Source: Geobacillus thermoleovorans (GTDB lineage: Bacteria > Bacillota > Bacilli > Bacillales > Anoxybacillaceae). From it: 64,000 bases of DNA. The notes under the pieces are model-generated. The model did no database searches, was not told the DNA's origin, and saw only the letters and a program-made list of their open reading frames with translations. Below are positions 16,649-26,272 of this stretch, one piece after another; positions within the stretch are counted from its first letter, which is position 1, and each line of letters opens with the position of its first letter. The stretch spans positions 2,613,001 to 2,677,000 of the forward strand of contig NZ_CP014335.1 in assembly GCF_001610955.1 (NCBI RefSeq). Direction: 5' to 3'. Position numbers and translations under genes: made by a program.

Positions 16649-16858
16649 ATGGATTTGAACTTGCGGGAAGCCATTATGCACAACGTAGCCAACAACTCGA
16701 AAGAGCAGCTGGAACATACGATCGAAGATGCGATCCAACGAGGCGAGGAAAAATATTTGCCCGGCCTCGGTGTCCTCTTTGAAGCCATTTGGACGCATGC
16801 CAATGAGCAACAAAAAGACATGATGCTCACAACACTCGAGCAGGCGGTTAAACAATGA
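16649..16858 (+). CDS. sspI: Small acid-soluble spore protein I
   Basis: A 69-residue minor SASP found in the spore core. The sequence [47 protein letters not shown] matches the SspI family over its whole length. The start is the ATG at 16649, preceded by GAGGTGAGAC. Expression should be forespore-specific (sigma-G in B. subtilis); a clear -10 was not settled. The gene is single and converges with the M42 peptidase gene. It supports a spore-forming host. Confidence 0.92.
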   Translation: MDLNLREAIMHNVANNSKEQLEHTIEDAIQRGEEKYLPGLGVLFEAIWTHANEQQKDMMLTTLEQAVKQ

Positions 16859-16890
16859 CGAACACCGGCCGAATTGGCCGGTGTTTTTAT
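16859..16890 (+). terminator. Terminator of sspI
   Basis: ACACCGGCC/GGCCGGTGT (9 bp) with loop GAATT then five T. It overlaps the 3' end of the convergent M42 peptidase gene. Confidence 0.88.
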
Positions 16891-17975
16891 TCGTCAAACG
16901 TCAGTTGTTTCACTTTGTCGGCGTCAAGCCGTTTGATCACCTCAACAAGCAGCTTGACCGTGTTTTCGTAGTCGTCGCGGTGCAAAATGGCGGCGTGCGA
17001 GTGGATGTAGCGCGTCGGGATGGCAATCGTGAGCGACGGAACGCCGATGCCGGTTAAGTGAATCGCTCCCGCGTCCGTACCGCCGCCTGGCATGGCATCA
17101 AAATGGTACGGAATGTTGAGCTCTTCCGCCACTTCGATGACAAATTCGCGCAAGCCGCGGTGCGACACCATCGTTGCGTCGTACAAGACGATGTGCGGGC
17201 CGGCGCCGAGTTTGCCCATCGCTTCTTTTTCCGACACGCCCGGCGTGTCGCCGGCAATGCCGACGTCAACAGCAAACGCGATATCTGGCTGAATGAATTG
17301 GGCGGCCGTGCGCGCGCCGCGCAAGCCGACTTCTTCCTGCACCGTGCCGACGCCGTATACCGTGTTTGGATGGTCGACGCCTTTCAGCTGCTTGAGCACA
17401 TCGATGGCGACCGCACAGCCGATCCGGTTGTCCCACGCTTTCGCGAGCAGCATTTTTTCATTGTTCAATACCGTAAATTCAAAATACGGCACGATCATAT
17501 CGCCCGGGCGGACGCCCCACTCCATCGCTTCCTCGCGGCTTGTCGCGCCGATGTCGATGAACATATCTTTGATTTCCACCGGTTTTTTGCGCGCCTCCGG
17601 CGGCAGAATGTGCGGCGGCTTCGAACCGATGACGCCGGTGATGTCGCCTTTTTTCGTCACGATCGTCACGCGCTGGGCGAGCATCACTTGGCTCCACCAT
17701 CCGCCAAGCGTTTGGAAGCGGATGAATCCTTTGTCGTCGATTTGCGTCACCATAAAGCCGACTTCATCCAAATGGCCGGCGATCATCACTTTCGGCCCGC
17801 CCGATTTCCCTTCTTTTTTGGCAATCAAGCTGCCGAGGCCATCCGTTGTCACTTCATCCGCATACGGAGCTATGTATGTCTTCATCACATCGCGCGCTTC
17901 CCGCTCATTGCCCGGGACGCCTTTCGCATCGGTCAGCGCTTTCAGCATCGTCAACGTTTCGTCCAACTTCGCCAT
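16887..17975 (-). CDS. ysdC: M42 family metallopeptidase (YsdC-type aminopeptidase)
   Basis: This 362-residue cytosolic aminopeptidase belongs to the M42 (glutamyl-aminopeptidase/FrvX) family, usually a tetrahedral dodecamer with two metal ions per site. Metal ligands appear in [19 protein letters not shown] (bridging Asp), [10 protein letters not shown] (catalytic Glu pair), [11 protein letters not shown] and the C-terminal [11 protein letters not shown] (His). The start is ATG 17973-17975 ([12 protein letters not shown]) with GGAAAGGGGTG before it. Older 'cellulase M' annotations of such proteins are likely wrong. It is transcribed alone and converges with sspI. Confidence 0.92.
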   Translation of the reverse strand: MAKLDETLTMLKALTDAKGVPGNEREARDVMKTYIAPYADEVTTDGLGSLIAKKEGKSGGPKVMIAGHLDEVGFMVTQIDDKGFIRFQTLGGWWSQVMLAQRVTIVTKKGDITGVIGSKPPHILPPEARKKPVEIKDMFIDIGATSREEAMEWGVRPGDMIVPYFEFTVLNNEKMLLAKAWDNRIGCAVAIDVLKQLKGVDHPNTVYGVGTVQEEVGLRGARTAAQFIQPDIAFAVDVGIAGDTPGVSEKEAMGKLGAGPHIVLYDATMVSHRGLREFVIEVAEELNIPYHFDAMPGGGTDAGAIHLTGIGVPSLTIAIPTRYIHSHAAILHRDDYENTVKLLVEVIKRLDADKVKQLTFDE

Positions 17976-18068
17976 CTTGGCACCCCTTTCCGGTTTTGTC
18001 CACTTTTTTATTATACTTGAAAAGGCTGACGATTGGCAAAATGAATCATTCGCCACCCGAAAAAAAGA

Positions 18069-18554
18069 TCAATAGCGCTCGTTTTGCCGCTTGTGGTTCA
18101 CTTCATTTTTCCGCCGATACGCCGCCTCGATGTCGTCGGAAGAAAAACCGAGCGCCACGCCAAGCCGCCAATACTCCGCAAACAGCGCATCATATTCCCC
18201 TCGCGCTCTCGTCTCCCCGAACCGCTCGGCGGCGCGAAACACGGCAAGAAACTGCTCGACAAGCGGCCGTCCTGCCGACGGAGCTTCGTTTTCTTCATAA
18301 AACAAGCCGCACTCCAGCCCGAGCGACAATAAAAAATGCAAGCCGTCAACATATTCCTCAAGCACTCGCTCGGCTGGCGCGGGCGGTTTGATGCTCCAAA
18401 ATTTAAAGCAACGCGTCTCATTCGCGAGTTCTCCCAGCTCCACAAGAAAGGCGAGCTGCTTGCGGGCAAACAAATCTTCCTCCATCAAGCCATGCTCCGT
18501 TTCAATGCGCCGATCCAACATGCGCTGCATATCGTAAAGCAAAGGCCAATTCAT
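18069..18554 (-). CDS. Dimeric dUTPase-like NTP pyrophosphatase (all-alpha)
   Basis: A 161-residue all-helical protein related to the dimeric dUTPase/MazG superfamily (dUTPase_2 type). The metal-binding pattern is visible as FLVELGELANETRCFKFW (ExxE..NE) and EEYVDGLHFLLSLG (ExxxD). It likely hydrolyses dUTP or a related dNTP to the monophosphate and pyrophosphate, keeping uracil out of DNA. It lies just upstream of the M42 gene on the same strand and downstream of the DUF1294 gene. Substrate choice is inferred from family only. Confidence 0.75.
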   Translation of the reverse strand: MNWPLLYDMQRMLDRRIETEHGLMEEDLFARKQLAFLVELGELANETRCFKFWSIKPPAPAERVLEEYVDGLHFLLSLGLECGLFYEENEAPSAGRPLVEQFLAVFRAAERFGETRARGEYDALFAEYWRLGVALGFSSDDIEAAYRRKNEVNHKRQNERY

Positions 18555-18569
18555 TCTCTCCTCCCCTTT

Positions 18570-18821
18570 CTACCTCATCCATCGCCAATAGAGAAACAGC
18601 TCCACCGCTGCCAACAGCGGCAAACCATAGCGAAACGTCCGATGGCGCGTTTTATGGCGAAACGTGTACATGCCCGCCATTGCCCCCAGAGCTCCACCCA
18701 ACCACGCCAGCAGCCAAAGCGTCCGCTCGGCGGTGCGAAAGCGGCGGCGCTTCGCCTTGTATTTGTCGACCCCCATCACGAAAAAAGCGAGAAGGTTGAT
18801 CGCTATCCCGTATTGTACCAT
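18570..18821 (-). CDS. ysdA: DUF1294 membrane protein (YsdA)
   Basis: An 83-residue protein with two or three predicted membrane helices (MVQYGIAINLLAFFVMGVDK, TLWLLAWLGGALGAMAGMY, YGLPLLAAVELFLYW) and the DUF1294 signature DKYKAKRRRFRTAERTL...GMYTFRHKTRH. The start is ATG 18819-18821 with AAGGAAAGGGA upstream. Function is unknown. In B. subtilis ysdA also follows infC-rpmI-rplT, so the position is conserved. Confidence 0.85.
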   Translation of the reverse strand: MVQYGIAINLLAFFVMGVDKYKAKRRRFRTAERTLWLLAWLGGALGAMAGMYTFRHKTRHRTFRYGLPLLAAVELFLYWRWMR

Positions 18822-18842
18822 ATCGATCCCTTTCCTTGATAA

Positions 18843-18876
18843 GAAAATGGCCACCCTGATCAAGGATGGCCATCGT
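18843..18876 (-). terminator. Terminator after rplT
   Basis: On the minus strand GATGGCCATCC pairs with GGGTGGCCAT around loop TTGATCA, followed by TTTTCTT. It sits between rplT and ysdA. Confidence 0.8.
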
Positions 18877-18878
18877 TG

Positions 18879-19238
18879 TTATTTATTCAAATTCGCTTTC
18901 GCCAAGTCGGCGAGTTGGGCGAACGCGGCTTGATCGTTCACCGCCAAGTCGGCGAGCATTTTCCGGTTCACTTCCACGCCGGCCAGCTTCAAGCCGTGCA
19001 TCAAACGGCTGTAGGACAAGCCATTTTGGCGAGCCGCCGCGTTGATGCGGACAATCCACAGTTTGCGGAAGTCGCGCTTCCGTTGACGGCGGTCGCGATA
19101 CGCATACATGAGCGATTTCATCACTTGTTGGTTCGCGACTCTATATAATGCGTGTTTCGCGCCGAAATAGCCTTTTGCGAGTTTTAACACTTTTTTGCGA
19201 CGTCTGCGCGTCACTGGTCCACCTTTTACGCGTGGCAT
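18879..19238 (-). CDS. rplT: 50S ribosomal protein L20
   Basis: A 119-residue L20 ([35 protein letters not shown]...). The long basic N-terminal helix binds 23S rRNA early in 50S assembly, and the C-terminal domain also acts as autorepressor of the operon in B. subtilis. It is the last gene of infC-rpmI-rplT. Confidence 0.98.
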   Translation of the reverse strand: MPRVKGGPVTRRRRKKVLKLAKGYFGAKHALYRVANQQVMKSLMYAYRDRRQRKRDFRKLWIVRINAAARQNGLSYSRLMHGLKLAGVEVNRKMLADLAVNDQAAFAQLADLAKANLNK

Positions 19239-19263
19239 AATCGTTCCCTCCTATAGTCGGTCG

Positions 19264-19464
19264 TTATTTCAAGTTGTCAAGCATTTGGCGGATGCGTTTG
19301 AAATCTCCAGGCGAGACAAGCGTCGCTTTGCGGAGATGACGCTTTTGTTTTTTCGTTTTATTGGCAAACAAGTGGCTCGTATAGGCATGACCGCGTTTTA
19401 ATTTGCCGCTGGCCGTTTTTTTGAACCGTTTCGCCGAGCCGCGGTGAGTTTTCATTTTTGGCAT
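19264..19464 (-). CDS. rpmI: 50S ribosomal protein L35
   Basis: A 66-residue L35 ([33 protein letters not shown]...), a small basic protein of the large subunit. It sits between infC and rplT with 13- and 25-bp gaps, in the universal order. Confidence 0.98.
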   Translation of the reverse strand: MPKMKTHRGSAKRFKKTASGKLKRGHAYTSHLFANKTKKQKRHLRKATLVSPGDFKRIRQMLDNLK

Positions 19465-19477
19465 CGCAGGTTCCTCC

Positions 19478-19996
19478 TTACTTGTTGTCGTTTTTCGGTG
19501 CGAGCACTAAAAACATGTTGCGCCCGTCCATTTTCGGCGCCGTTTCGACAACGGCAATGTCGGCGCACGCTTCCGAGAAGCGGTCAAGGACGCGCTGCCC
19601 AATTTCTTTATGGGTGATCGCCCGACCTTTAAAGCGGATCGTCGCCTTCACTTTATCGCCTTTTTCCAAAAACTTGCGCGCATTGCGCAGCTTCGTGTTG
19701 AAGTCATGCTCCTCGATCGTCGGGCTGAGGCGCACCTCTTTGACGTTGATCACTTTTTGTTTTTTGCGCGCTTCTTTCTCTTTCTTCTGCTGCTCGAAGC
19801 GGAATTTGCCGTAGTCCATGATGCGGCAAACGGGCGGTTTGGCGTTCGGCGCGACAAGCACAAGATCCAAGTTGCGTCTTGCCGCAATCTCAAGCGCCTC
19901 CTGCTTCGACTTGATGCCAAGCTGTTCGCCGTTTTGGTCGATCAAGCGCACTTCACGGGCACGAATTTGTTCGTTGATAATAAAATCTTTGCTAAT
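19478..19996 (-). CDS. infC: Translation initiation factor IF-3, ATT start
   Basis: A 172-residue IF3 that keeps 30S subunits free and checks initiator tRNA. N-domain [18 protein letters not shown], linker, and C-domain ([40 protein letters not shown] in pieces) are full length. No ATG, GTG or TTG lies at the right place: GGAGGTGGCTC is followed by ATT ATT AGC AAA. The start is therefore an ATT (second one, 19994-19996, gives MSKDF). This rare start is known for infC of E. coli and B. stearothermophilus and allows IF3 to limit its own translation. An open frame upstream is leader, not coding. Confidence 0.94.
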   Translation of the reverse strand: MSKDFIINEQIRAREVRLIDQNGEQLGIKSKQEALEIAARRNLDLVLVAPNAKPPVCRIMDYGKFRFEQQKKEKEARKKQKVINVKEVRLSPTIEEHDFNTKLRNARKFLEKGDKVKATIRFKGRAITHKEIGQRVLDRFSEACADIAVVETAPKMDGRNMFLVLAPKNDNK

Positions 19997-19999
19997 AAT

Positions 20000-20212
20000 G
20001 AGCCACCTCCAAGGTTTTTTCCGACTGGCTTGTTTGCCAGCAGAGCCCCACTTCCAGCCCAAAAAAAAGCGCAGATGCACAAAGCACCCGCGCAGTACGT
20101 CCTTACACTCGCATTGACGAACCGTAACAACCTGCCAACAGCCGTCTTGGCGTCGGTCAGGTGAGAAGCGGGGTGCTTCTGCTTTTGTTACAAACAAGCA
20201 ATCATTCCACTT
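20000..20212 (-). ncRNA. L20-type leader with attenuator of infC-rpmI-rplT
   Basis: About 210 nt separate the promoter from infC. The minus strand holds a hairpin GCAGAAGCACCCCGCTTCTC near 20165-20185, then a GCGC-GGTGC/GCATC-GCGC hairpin followed by eight T (20061-20093), an intrinsic terminator inside the leader. Bacillus infC operons are known to be repressed by L20 binding to such a leader; that mode is inferred here from position and layout. Confidence 0.75.
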
Positions 20213-20217
20213 TATAC

Positions 20218-20246
20218 ACTATACCACCTTGGCGATGGCATGTCAA
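20218..20246 (-). promoter_or_regulatory. infC operon promoter
   Basis: On the minus strand a consensus -35 TTGACA (20241-20246), 17-bp spacer and -10 TATAGT (20218-20223). Confidence 0.9.
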
Positions 20247-20336
20247 GGAGCGGATCTTGATAAACACAACGTCCTTTATTATAGCGGATCAACATTCAAT
20301 TGGCAAGAGAAAATCTTGTTCACGCCGCCATTTCTT

Positions 20337-20370
20337 TGAAAAACCGCCCATGACATGGGCCATCGCCACC
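20337..20370 (-). terminator. Terminator of thrS
   Basis: On the minus strand GCCCATGTCATGGGC forms a compact hairpin followed by GGTTTTTC. It lies about 50 bp past the thrS stop. Confidence 0.7.
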
Positions 20371-20416
20371 GTTGCTTCCTTGTGGCGCTTGAACGTTTAT
20401 GTCGCCTGTCAACGGT

Positions 20417-22375
20417 TTATTGCGCTTTCCCTAATCTTGTCCGTTTTTCCCGCACATCGTCAGCGAGCAAGGCCATAAACTCGTCAAGCCCCATCGTCCG
20501 GCTTTCTTTTTCTCCATAGCGGCGGACGTTGACCGCTCGCTCAGACACTTCTTTATCGCCGACAACGAGCATGTACGGGATTTTTTGCATTTGCGCTTCG
20601 CGGATTTTATAGCCGATTTTTTCGTCGCGCTCGTCGACTTCGACGCGGAAGCCGCGTTCTTTCAGCGTCCGTTGCACGTCATACGCGTAATCGAGGTGCG
20701 CCTCCGGCGACACGGGGATCACTTTGACTTGAACCGGGGCGAGCCATGTCGGAAACGCGCCTTTATACTCCTCGATGAGGAACGCGACAAACCGCTCCAT
20801 CGTCGAGACGACGCCGCGATGGATGACGACCGGACGATGCGGCTTCCCATCCTCGCCAATGTATGTCAAATCAAAGCGCTCGGGCAACAGGAAGTCAAGC
20901 TGCACCGTCGAGAGCGTCTCGTCTTTGCCAAGCGCCGTGCGCACTTGCACATCGAGCTTCGGCCCGTAAAACGCCGCTTCCCCTTCCGCTTCGTAGTAAT
21001 CGAGGCCGAGCTCGTCCATGGCTTCCCGCAGCATGCGTTGCGCTTTTTCCCACATTTCATCGTCATCATAATATTTTTCTTTGTCATGCGGATCGCGGTA
21101 AGACAAGCGGAACGAGTATTCCTCAATGCCGAAATCCTTATAGACTTCCAAAATCAAGTTGACGACGCGCTTGAACTCGTCTTTGATTTGGTCCGGGCGC
21201 ACGAAAATGTGGGCGTCGTTGAGCGTCATGCCGCGGACGCGCTGCAGGCCGGTAAGCGCTCCAGACATTTCATAGCGGTGCATCGTGCCGAGCTCGGCGA
21301 TGCGGATCGGCAGCTCGCGGTAGCTGTGCAGCTTGCTTTTGTAAATCATCATATGGTGCGGGCAGTTCATCGGACGAAGCACAAGTTCTTCGTTGTCCAT
21401 CTCCATCGGCGGGAACATGTTTTCTTTGTAATGGTCCCAATGGCCCGATGTCTTGTACAGCTCGACGCTGCCGAGCACCGGTGTGTAGACATGATCGTAT
21501 CCGAGCGCCACTTCTTTGTCGACGATGTACCGTTCGATAATGCGGCGGATCGTCGCTCCTTTCGGCAGCCATAGCGGCAAGCCTTGTCCGACTTGTTGCG
21601 ATGTCGTAAACAGCTCAAGCTCTTTGCCGAGCTTCCGGTGGTCGCGCTCTTTCGCTTCTTCAAGCAGGCGCAAATAACGATCCAAGTCTTCCTTTTTGAA
21701 AAAGGCCGTGCCGTAGATGCGCTGCAGCATTTTGTTGTTGCTGTCGCCGCGCCAGTAGGCCCCCGAGATGCTGAGCAGCTTGAACTCTTTGATTTTTCCA
21801 GTCGACGGCACGTGCACACCGCGGCAAAGGTCGAAAAACTCGCCTTGCTCATAAATCGAAATCGGCTCGCCTTCCGGAATATCGGCGATCAACTCGAGCT
21901 TCAACTCATCGCCGATTTCTTCATACAGCCGGATGGCTTCTTCGCGGCTCACTTCTTTGCGGACGATGTCCAAATTTTCTTTGACAATCTTGCGCATTTC
22001 CGCTTCGATTTTCGGGAGGTCGTCTGGCGTCAGCTTATGCTCCATGTCGATATCATAGTAAAAGCCGTTTTCAATGACCGGACCGACGCCGAGCTTGACG
22101 TTGCCATACATCCGCTTGATCGCCTGCGCCATTAAGTGGGCGGTGCTATGGCGCAAAATGTCAAGCGCCTCCGGCATGTCTTGGGTAATGATGACAAGCT
22201 CGCCATCTTCGTGAAGCGGCGTGCGCAAATCAACGAACCGGCCGTTCAGTTTGCCGGCGATCGCTTTTTTCTTCAGCCCCGGGCTGATCGAGGCAGCGAT
22301 GTCTTCCGTCGTCGTCCCCTTCGGAAACTCCTTTTCCGCCCCATCTGGGAACGTGATGCGAATGACGTCTGGCAT
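20417..22375 (-). CDS. thrS: Threonyl-tRNA synthetase
   Basis: This 652-residue class II synthetase charges tRNA-Thr. A TGS domain (about 1-63) and the editing domain with [10 protein letters not shown] and the HxxxH-type site come first. The catalytic core follows with motif 2 ([26 protein letters not shown] in pieces), the zinc Cys in RPMNCPHHM, and motif 3 ([18 protein letters not shown]). The C-terminal anticodon domain ends the protein. The start is ATG 22373-22375 with AAAGGAG 8 nt before it; a TTG two codons upstream is less well placed. A Thr T-box controls it. Confidence 0.96.
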   Translation of the reverse strand: MPDVIRITFPDGAEKEFPKGTTTEDIAASISPGLKKKAIAGKLNGRFVDLRTPLHEDGELVIITQDMPEALDILRHSTAHLMAQAIKRMYGNVKLGVGPVIENGFYYDIDMEHKLTPDDLPKIEAEMRKIVKENLDIVRKEVSREEAIRLYEEIGDELKLELIADIPEGEPISIYEQGEFFDLCRGVHVPSTGKIKEFKLLSISGAYWRGDSNNKMLQRIYGTAFFKKEDLDRYLRLLEEAKERDHRKLGKELELFTTSQQVGQGLPLWLPKGATIRRIIERYIVDKEVALGYDHVYTPVLGSVELYKTSGHWDHYKENMFPPMEMDNEELVLRPMNCPHHMMIYKSKLHSYRELPIRIAELGTMHRYEMSGALTGLQRVRGMTLNDAHIFVRPDQIKDEFKRVVNLILEVYKDFGIEEYSFRLSYRDPHDKEKYYDDDEMWEKAQRMLREAMDELGLDYYEAEGEAAFYGPKLDVQVRTALGKDETLSTVQLDFLLPERFDLTYIGEDGKPHRPVVIHRGVVSTMERFVAFLIEEYKGAFPTWLAPVQVKVIPVSPEAHLDYAYDVQRTLKERGFRVEVDERDEKIGYKIREAQMQKIPYMLVVGDKEVSERAVNVRRYGEKESRTMGLDEFMALLADDVREKRTRLGKAQ

Positions 22376-22410
22376 CGGCAATCACTCCTTTGTCATGATG
22401 ATGAAAATGG

Positions 22411-22680
22411 AAAAATAAAAAAACTCCTCCCTCCTAAAGGGACGAGTTTTCATCGTGGTTCCACCCTTCTTCCCATGGCAGCGCCTCGCCATGCCATGGC
22501 TCAACAAGAATAACGGTCGTCCACCGGCGGCAACTACTGGGCGTTGCGTTCGCTGCCGCAGCTCTGAGGGGGTAAGCGCATTTTTCGTGTTAGGAAGGTT
22601 CCAGCCGCTGCCTTCCCTCTCTGGAAACCGTAAAAATGCACCCATGTCCTCGTCATCGCTTGTATTCATCCATATTCATG
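22411..22680 (-). ncRNA. T-box leader of thrS (Thr)
   Basis: The minus strand carries T-box sequence AAGGGTGGAACCACG (about 22454-22468). A terminator follows: AACTCGTCCC, loop, GGGAGGAGTT with seven T (22413-22447). The stem I region upstream has AGAGAGGGAAGG and a candidate specifier ACC in CGCTTACCCCCTCAG, fitting threonine. Confidence 0.92.
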
Positions 22681-22685
22681 ACGAC

Positions 22686-22714
22686 ATTATAGCGAAAACA
22701 GCAGGAAAAATCAA
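22686..22714 (-). promoter_or_regulatory. thrS promoter
   Basis: On the minus strand -35 TTGATT (22709-22714), 17-bp spacer, consensus -10 TATAAT (22686-22691). The -35 box overlaps the stop codon of ytxC. Confidence 0.88.
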
Positions 22715-23586
22715 GCTTCTCCCCCATTTCCAGCGTTGGCGGCAAACAAGCGGGAAAAATCGGCGCGGCGGCAGACGATCAGCCGTTCTTGAAACACGTT
22801 TTGCAGTGTCTGCACCATGCCGTCATCCGGATGATCGGTGTACAGCTCAATTTCCGCCGGAGCGAGCGAGACAAGCGGAGCGAGCACCGATGCATCAATA
22901 TACATCGGCTGGCTGAAGACGAGATGGCGGTCGATCAACTGTCTCACTTCCGCCGCCGACAGCTCCCGCCGCTCGCTGTCGTAAAATACGAAGTGCGGCG
23001 GATCGTGCACCAAATACAGGCGCGGCCATTGCGGCGTCCGGCCAGCCAGGCAGTCGCGCAGCATTTGCACAAAATTTTGATACTCCTGCTCCAGCTTGTA
23101 TTCATCAATCGCCAGCTCGACATAATGTTGGAGGCGCTCCATATACGGCTTTAACCGGAACGTAACGAACGAAGAAAACGAAAATGACAAGCCGTCGCGC
23201 AAAAAGGAGGCAAAAGCGTCGCGCAACATCACGGTGCGCGAGGCGGCAAACGCCGCGCTTTTCCGGTAATCGCGCCGCTCGCCGTCCAAAAACGAATGAG
23301 CGAGGGCCAAAATTTGCTGCTGTTCTTCGACGTCGCGGAAATAAAAAACATTGGCAATGATGGATAGCAGCAGCCGGTCTTCCATCACCTCCTGCATAAA
23401 CGCCGTCATCGCTGGGATGATATGCTCCTCAAGCACACGCTTCTCCTCGCCCTGTATGTAAACCGCCACGGTTTTGTTCCCGTCATAAGCGGCATGAAAC
23501 AGCGGACCGTCATCCGGTTGCCGGTGATCTAGCAGCCCAACCAATTTTTCCGCCTCGCTTGCCTCGTCAAAATGGATTTCGATCAC
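22711..23586 (-). CDS. ytxC: Sporulation protein YtxC
   Basis: This 291-residue protein matches the YtxC family of spore formers, whose biochemical role is unknown. It is soluble, with no signal or membrane helices, and rich in helices in the middle (FVTFRLKPYMERLQHYVELAIDEYKLEQEYQNFVQML in pieces). It lies between dnaI and thrS, as in B. subtilis. The last codons overlap the thrS promoter. Confidence 0.85.
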   Translation of the reverse strand: MIEIHFDEASEAEKLVGLLDHRQPDDGPLFHAAYDGNKTVAVYIQGEEKRVLEEHIIPAMTAFMQEVMEDRLLLSIIANVFYFRDVEEQQQILALAHSFLDGERRDYRKSAAFAASRTVMLRDAFASFLRDGLSFSFSSFVTFRLKPYMERLQHYVELAIDEYKLEQEYQNFVQMLRDCLAGRTPQWPRLYLVHDPPHFVFYDSERRELSAAEVRQLIDRHLVFSQPMYIDASVLAPLVSLAPAEIELYTDHPDDGMVQTLQNVFQERLIVCRRADFSRLFAANAGNGGEA

Positions 23587-23933
23587 CCGCTGTCCCCCCT
23601 TTAGCCCGAAAGGAATGCTTGGTTTATATATATGGGGACAACGGGCTGTTTAGACTAAAAAACCACAAAGCTTAGCGGCGTTCATTGTTCGAGGAGAGGG
23701 TGCCCCAAAAGGATCGGGACACCCTTTCTTATTACCGTATACAGGCATAAAACAATTAAATAAGAAACAATATGTTGTGTTTTGTTTAAGGGAAATTACC
23801 CTTTTGGGTCAGCCCCAGTCGGCAAACGAACCGCTTGCCGACTACGGCAGAAAAGCTAGAAACAGAACCTGCTCAACTAGTTTTTATGGGTTAATCAACA
23901 TGCCTGTGCAAACGGCAACGTTTCAAATCGCCT
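23587..23933. other. Gap between ytxC and dnaI with two hairpins
   Basis: No gene is seen. GGGTGCCCC/GGGACACCC (23699-23724) forms a hairpin followed by TTTCTTATT on the plus strand; it resembles terminators at 42535 and 52425. GTCGGCAA/TTGCCGAC (about 23817-23842) is a second perfect 8-bp hairpin without a T-tract. There is no plus-strand gene for the first to end, so it may be part of an old insertion or act on ends of minus-strand messages. Confidence 0.5.
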
Positions 23934-24875
23934 TTATATATTTTGCTCACGGCGGTTCGGTCCAGTGATTTCAATCGGATAGGCCAAATAGCGGATTCGC
24001 TCCATAATGCGCGCCGCCTTCACCTTCTCTTCTTCGCCGCGCTGCGAATACGTCAAATGATGGGCGAGCTGCTGCATATCAAAGTTCGACGTGAAAAACG
24101 TCGGCAAGTTTTCAAACATCCGGTATTGCAAGATCGGGCCAAATACATCATCGCGCACCCAGCTTGACATCGCCTCCGCCCCAAGGTCATCGAGCATCAG
24201 CACCGGCACTTTTTTGATATAATCAAGCTTTTCGTTCATCGTCTGGTCTTGAAGCGAATGTTTCATCTCACGAAACAGCTCGGGCACGTAGACGATCAGC
24301 GACGAAACGTTTCGCTTCGCCAGCTCGTTGGCGATCGCGGCGAGCAAATACGTTTTGCCCACCCCAAACGATCCGTGCAAATACAAGCCTTTCATTTTTT
24401 TCCCTGGCTCGTATTCCGCCACAAACCGCTCGGCAAATCGGATCGCTTTGATCCGCCCATCGTCATTGAGATCGACGTCAGAGAGCGAAGCACGCAAGAT
24501 TTCGCGCGGCATGAACATGCTTTGAATGAGCGACTCTTGCCGTTTTCGCTCGTCATGCTGCACTTTTTTGGGGCAGCGGTCGTACTCAACGTCGATCCTT
24601 CCACCGTTGACCACCAAATTTGGATGGTACCCCGGCAGCATGTTGTTGCATCGCTCAAGGCCCGGACATTGGCGGCAATTCCCGTGCTGCTCGATGAACT
24701 CATACAGCTTCATCAAGCTGCGGTCAACCGCATCGGCCGACAATTGCCGTTCGTGCGCCCGCAAAAACGGCTGCACGTCCGGATGCTCCAAAATGTAGCG
24801 TTTCATTTGTTCGTAGCGTTGTTTAAACCGTTGATTGCCAAGCAACCGCTGCAACAGGTGGTTTACTCGTTCCAT
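23934..24875 (-). CDS. dnaI: Primosomal protein DnaI (helicase loader)
   Basis: A 313-residue AAA+ ATPase that loads the replicative helicase in Firmicutes. The N-terminal helicase-binding domain holds a Cys cluster (CRQCPGLERC) for zinc. The ATPase part has Walker A GSFGVGKTYLL, Walker B PVLMLDDLGAE and sensor/finger FFTSNFD. It directly follows dnaB, 11 bp apart, the usual primosome pair. Confidence 0.95.
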   Translation of the reverse strand: MERVNHLLQRLLGNQRFKQRYEQMKRYILEHPDVQPFLRAHERQLSADAVDRSLMKLYEFIEQHGNCRQCPGLERCNNMLPGYHPNLVVNGGRIDVEYDRCPKKVQHDERKRQESLIQSMFMPREILRASLSDVDLNDDGRIKAIRFAERFVAEYEPGKKMKGLYLHGSFGVGKTYLLAAIANELAKRNVSSLIVYVPELFREMKHSLQDQTMNEKLDYIKKVPVLMLDDLGAEAMSSWVRDDVFGPILQYRMFENLPTFFTSNFDMQQLAHHLTYSQRGEEEKVKAARIMERIRYLAYPIEITGPNRREQNI

Positions 24876-24886
24876 GGCTTTTCCCT

Positions 24887-26272
24887 CTATGATTCATCAC
24901 GGTATTTTTTCAGCCGTTCCTCAAGCTCTTTGCGCGCCTGTTCGACGTCAAAATCATCATCATCCGGCTGGCTGTAATCCATGTTCAGCCAGTCCGGGAC
25001 GATTTCCGTGCGCACGACTTTGCGCACCGTCCGCGTCCCTTTTTCCTTTTCGTTCGCCCAGTTTTGGTATGTTTTCGCCTCTTCTTTCGCCAGTTCCATT
25101 GCTTCCTTCACGGTTTTCACCTTTTTGCGCGCCCAATGGCTGGCGATTTTTTCTACGTATTTTTTCGACAGCTTCATATTCGTCCGGAGCATGACATAAT
25201 AAATGAGCACGTTGACAACTCCGGGGAGCAGCTGCTGCTGGAACATAATGTCTTCGATCAACTGCAAATCAGCAAGCGACGGCTCAGCGCCGCCTGAAAT
25301 CTCTTTCAGCAGCTGGCGCGGGGAAATTGTTTCCAGCTGTTTCATTAGTTGCTCCTCTTTTGTGCGCGGTTCGATGTTTTCCATCGTCCGGTAGGCGAGC
25401 GGCTGCACTCGTTCGACGAGGCGCGGCTCGACACCGCCATGTTCGAGCTCATACCATTCGCGCGCCGCCCGGCGCAACGCGTCAATATCGATATGATAGG
25501 CCGGATCGATGACGCCAAGGACCAGTTTTTGCATCTCAAGCGGCGGAATGCCGTATAAAAACGCCAGCTTTTTAATCGCTTCCTTCACTTTCGCTGTCAC
25601 AGCCCGGCGCGGCACAAGCTGCTTGGACAGGCCGGCAAAAAACAGCTCAAAGTCGAATACATCATCATCGAGCACATACGACGCCTCATCCCGCCTGATG
25701 TGATCCTTCCCTTCAAGCAGCTCGGGCCCGGCTTCTTCGCTGAGGCCGGCGACGATTTGTTCAGCGGGCACGGCCGAAAACACGTCGGAAAACGACCGCG
25801 TCACCTGGGTGAATTTCGTTTCATCAATGGAAGGACGGGCAAAAAAGTTGCTCAGCTGGATAAACAAGTGGCGGCCGACTTGCCGGTGCAAAAAAACGCT
25901 CAACATCTCGTCGCGGAAAAACTGGTCTGGCGCCAGCGGCGGACGCAGCTCATAAAGAAACAGCTTCGGTTCATCCGCCTCTGGAGCGTGGACGTATGTG
26001 TCGAGCAGCCCGATTCCTTCGAGTTTCAACCGTTCGCTGTAAATGTCCGGCAGTCCGCACTGCATGAGCGCCATAAGCCGATGATGGGTCGCTTCCTGGC
26101 CGTCAAGCAGCTCAAGCTCCCCCCAAAGCGTCATATAAAGCGCCAACGCCCGGCAGCCGATGAGCGGCTGGTAAAGCAGCGTCAGCACTTTACGGTCCAC
26201 CTCTTGCAACACCCCACGGCTTTGCACGGTATAACGGTCGACAGCAATCAGCTCTTTCCAATGGTGCTGCAT
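24887..26272 (-). CDS. dnaB: Replication initiation and membrane attachment protein DnaB
   Basis: This 461-residue Firmicute DnaB (not the helicase) works with DnaD and DnaI at oriC and restart sites. The N-terminal winged-helix part begins MQHHWKELIAVDRYTVQSRG; the C-terminal DDBH2 region has SRKYVEKIASHWARKKVKTVKEAMELA (in SKKYVEKIASHWA form). I place the start at ATG 26270-26272 with AAGGTCGGAG upstream; a longer frame exists but its first 32 residues are not family-like. It is followed by dnaI and preceded by nrdR. Confidence 0.93.
   Translation of the reverse strand: MQHHWKELIAVDRYTVQSRGVLQEVDRKVLTLLYQPLIGCRALALYMTLWGELELLDGQEATHHRLMALMQCGLPDIYSERLKLEGIGLLDTYVHAPEADEPKLFLYELRPPLAPDQFFRDEMLSVFLHRQVGRHLFIQLSNFFARPSIDETKFTQVTRSFSDVFSAVPAEQIVAGLSEEAGPELLEGKDHIRRDEASYVLDDDVFDFELFFAGLSKQLVPRRAVTAKVKEAIKKLAFLYGIPPLEMQKLVLGVIDPAYHIDIDALRRAAREWYELEHGGVEPRLVERVQPLAYRTMENIEPRTKEEQLMKQLETISPRQLLKEISGGAEPSLADLQLIEDIMFQQQLLPGVVNVLIYYVMLRTNMKLSKKYVEKIASHWARKKVKTVKEAMELAKEEAKTYQNWANEKEKGTRTVRKVVRTEIVPDWLNMDYSQPDDDDFDVEQARKELEERLKKYRDES

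Noticed and set aside
19997..20197. In-frame upstream extension of infC
   Set aside because: It runs through the promoter-proximal leader and terminator, is not IF3-like, and the ribosome site is at the ATT codons.
20585..21574. 329-codon open frame antisense to thrS
   Set aside because: Shadow of the conserved synthetase core; low-complexity His/Arg/Phe content and no ribosome site.
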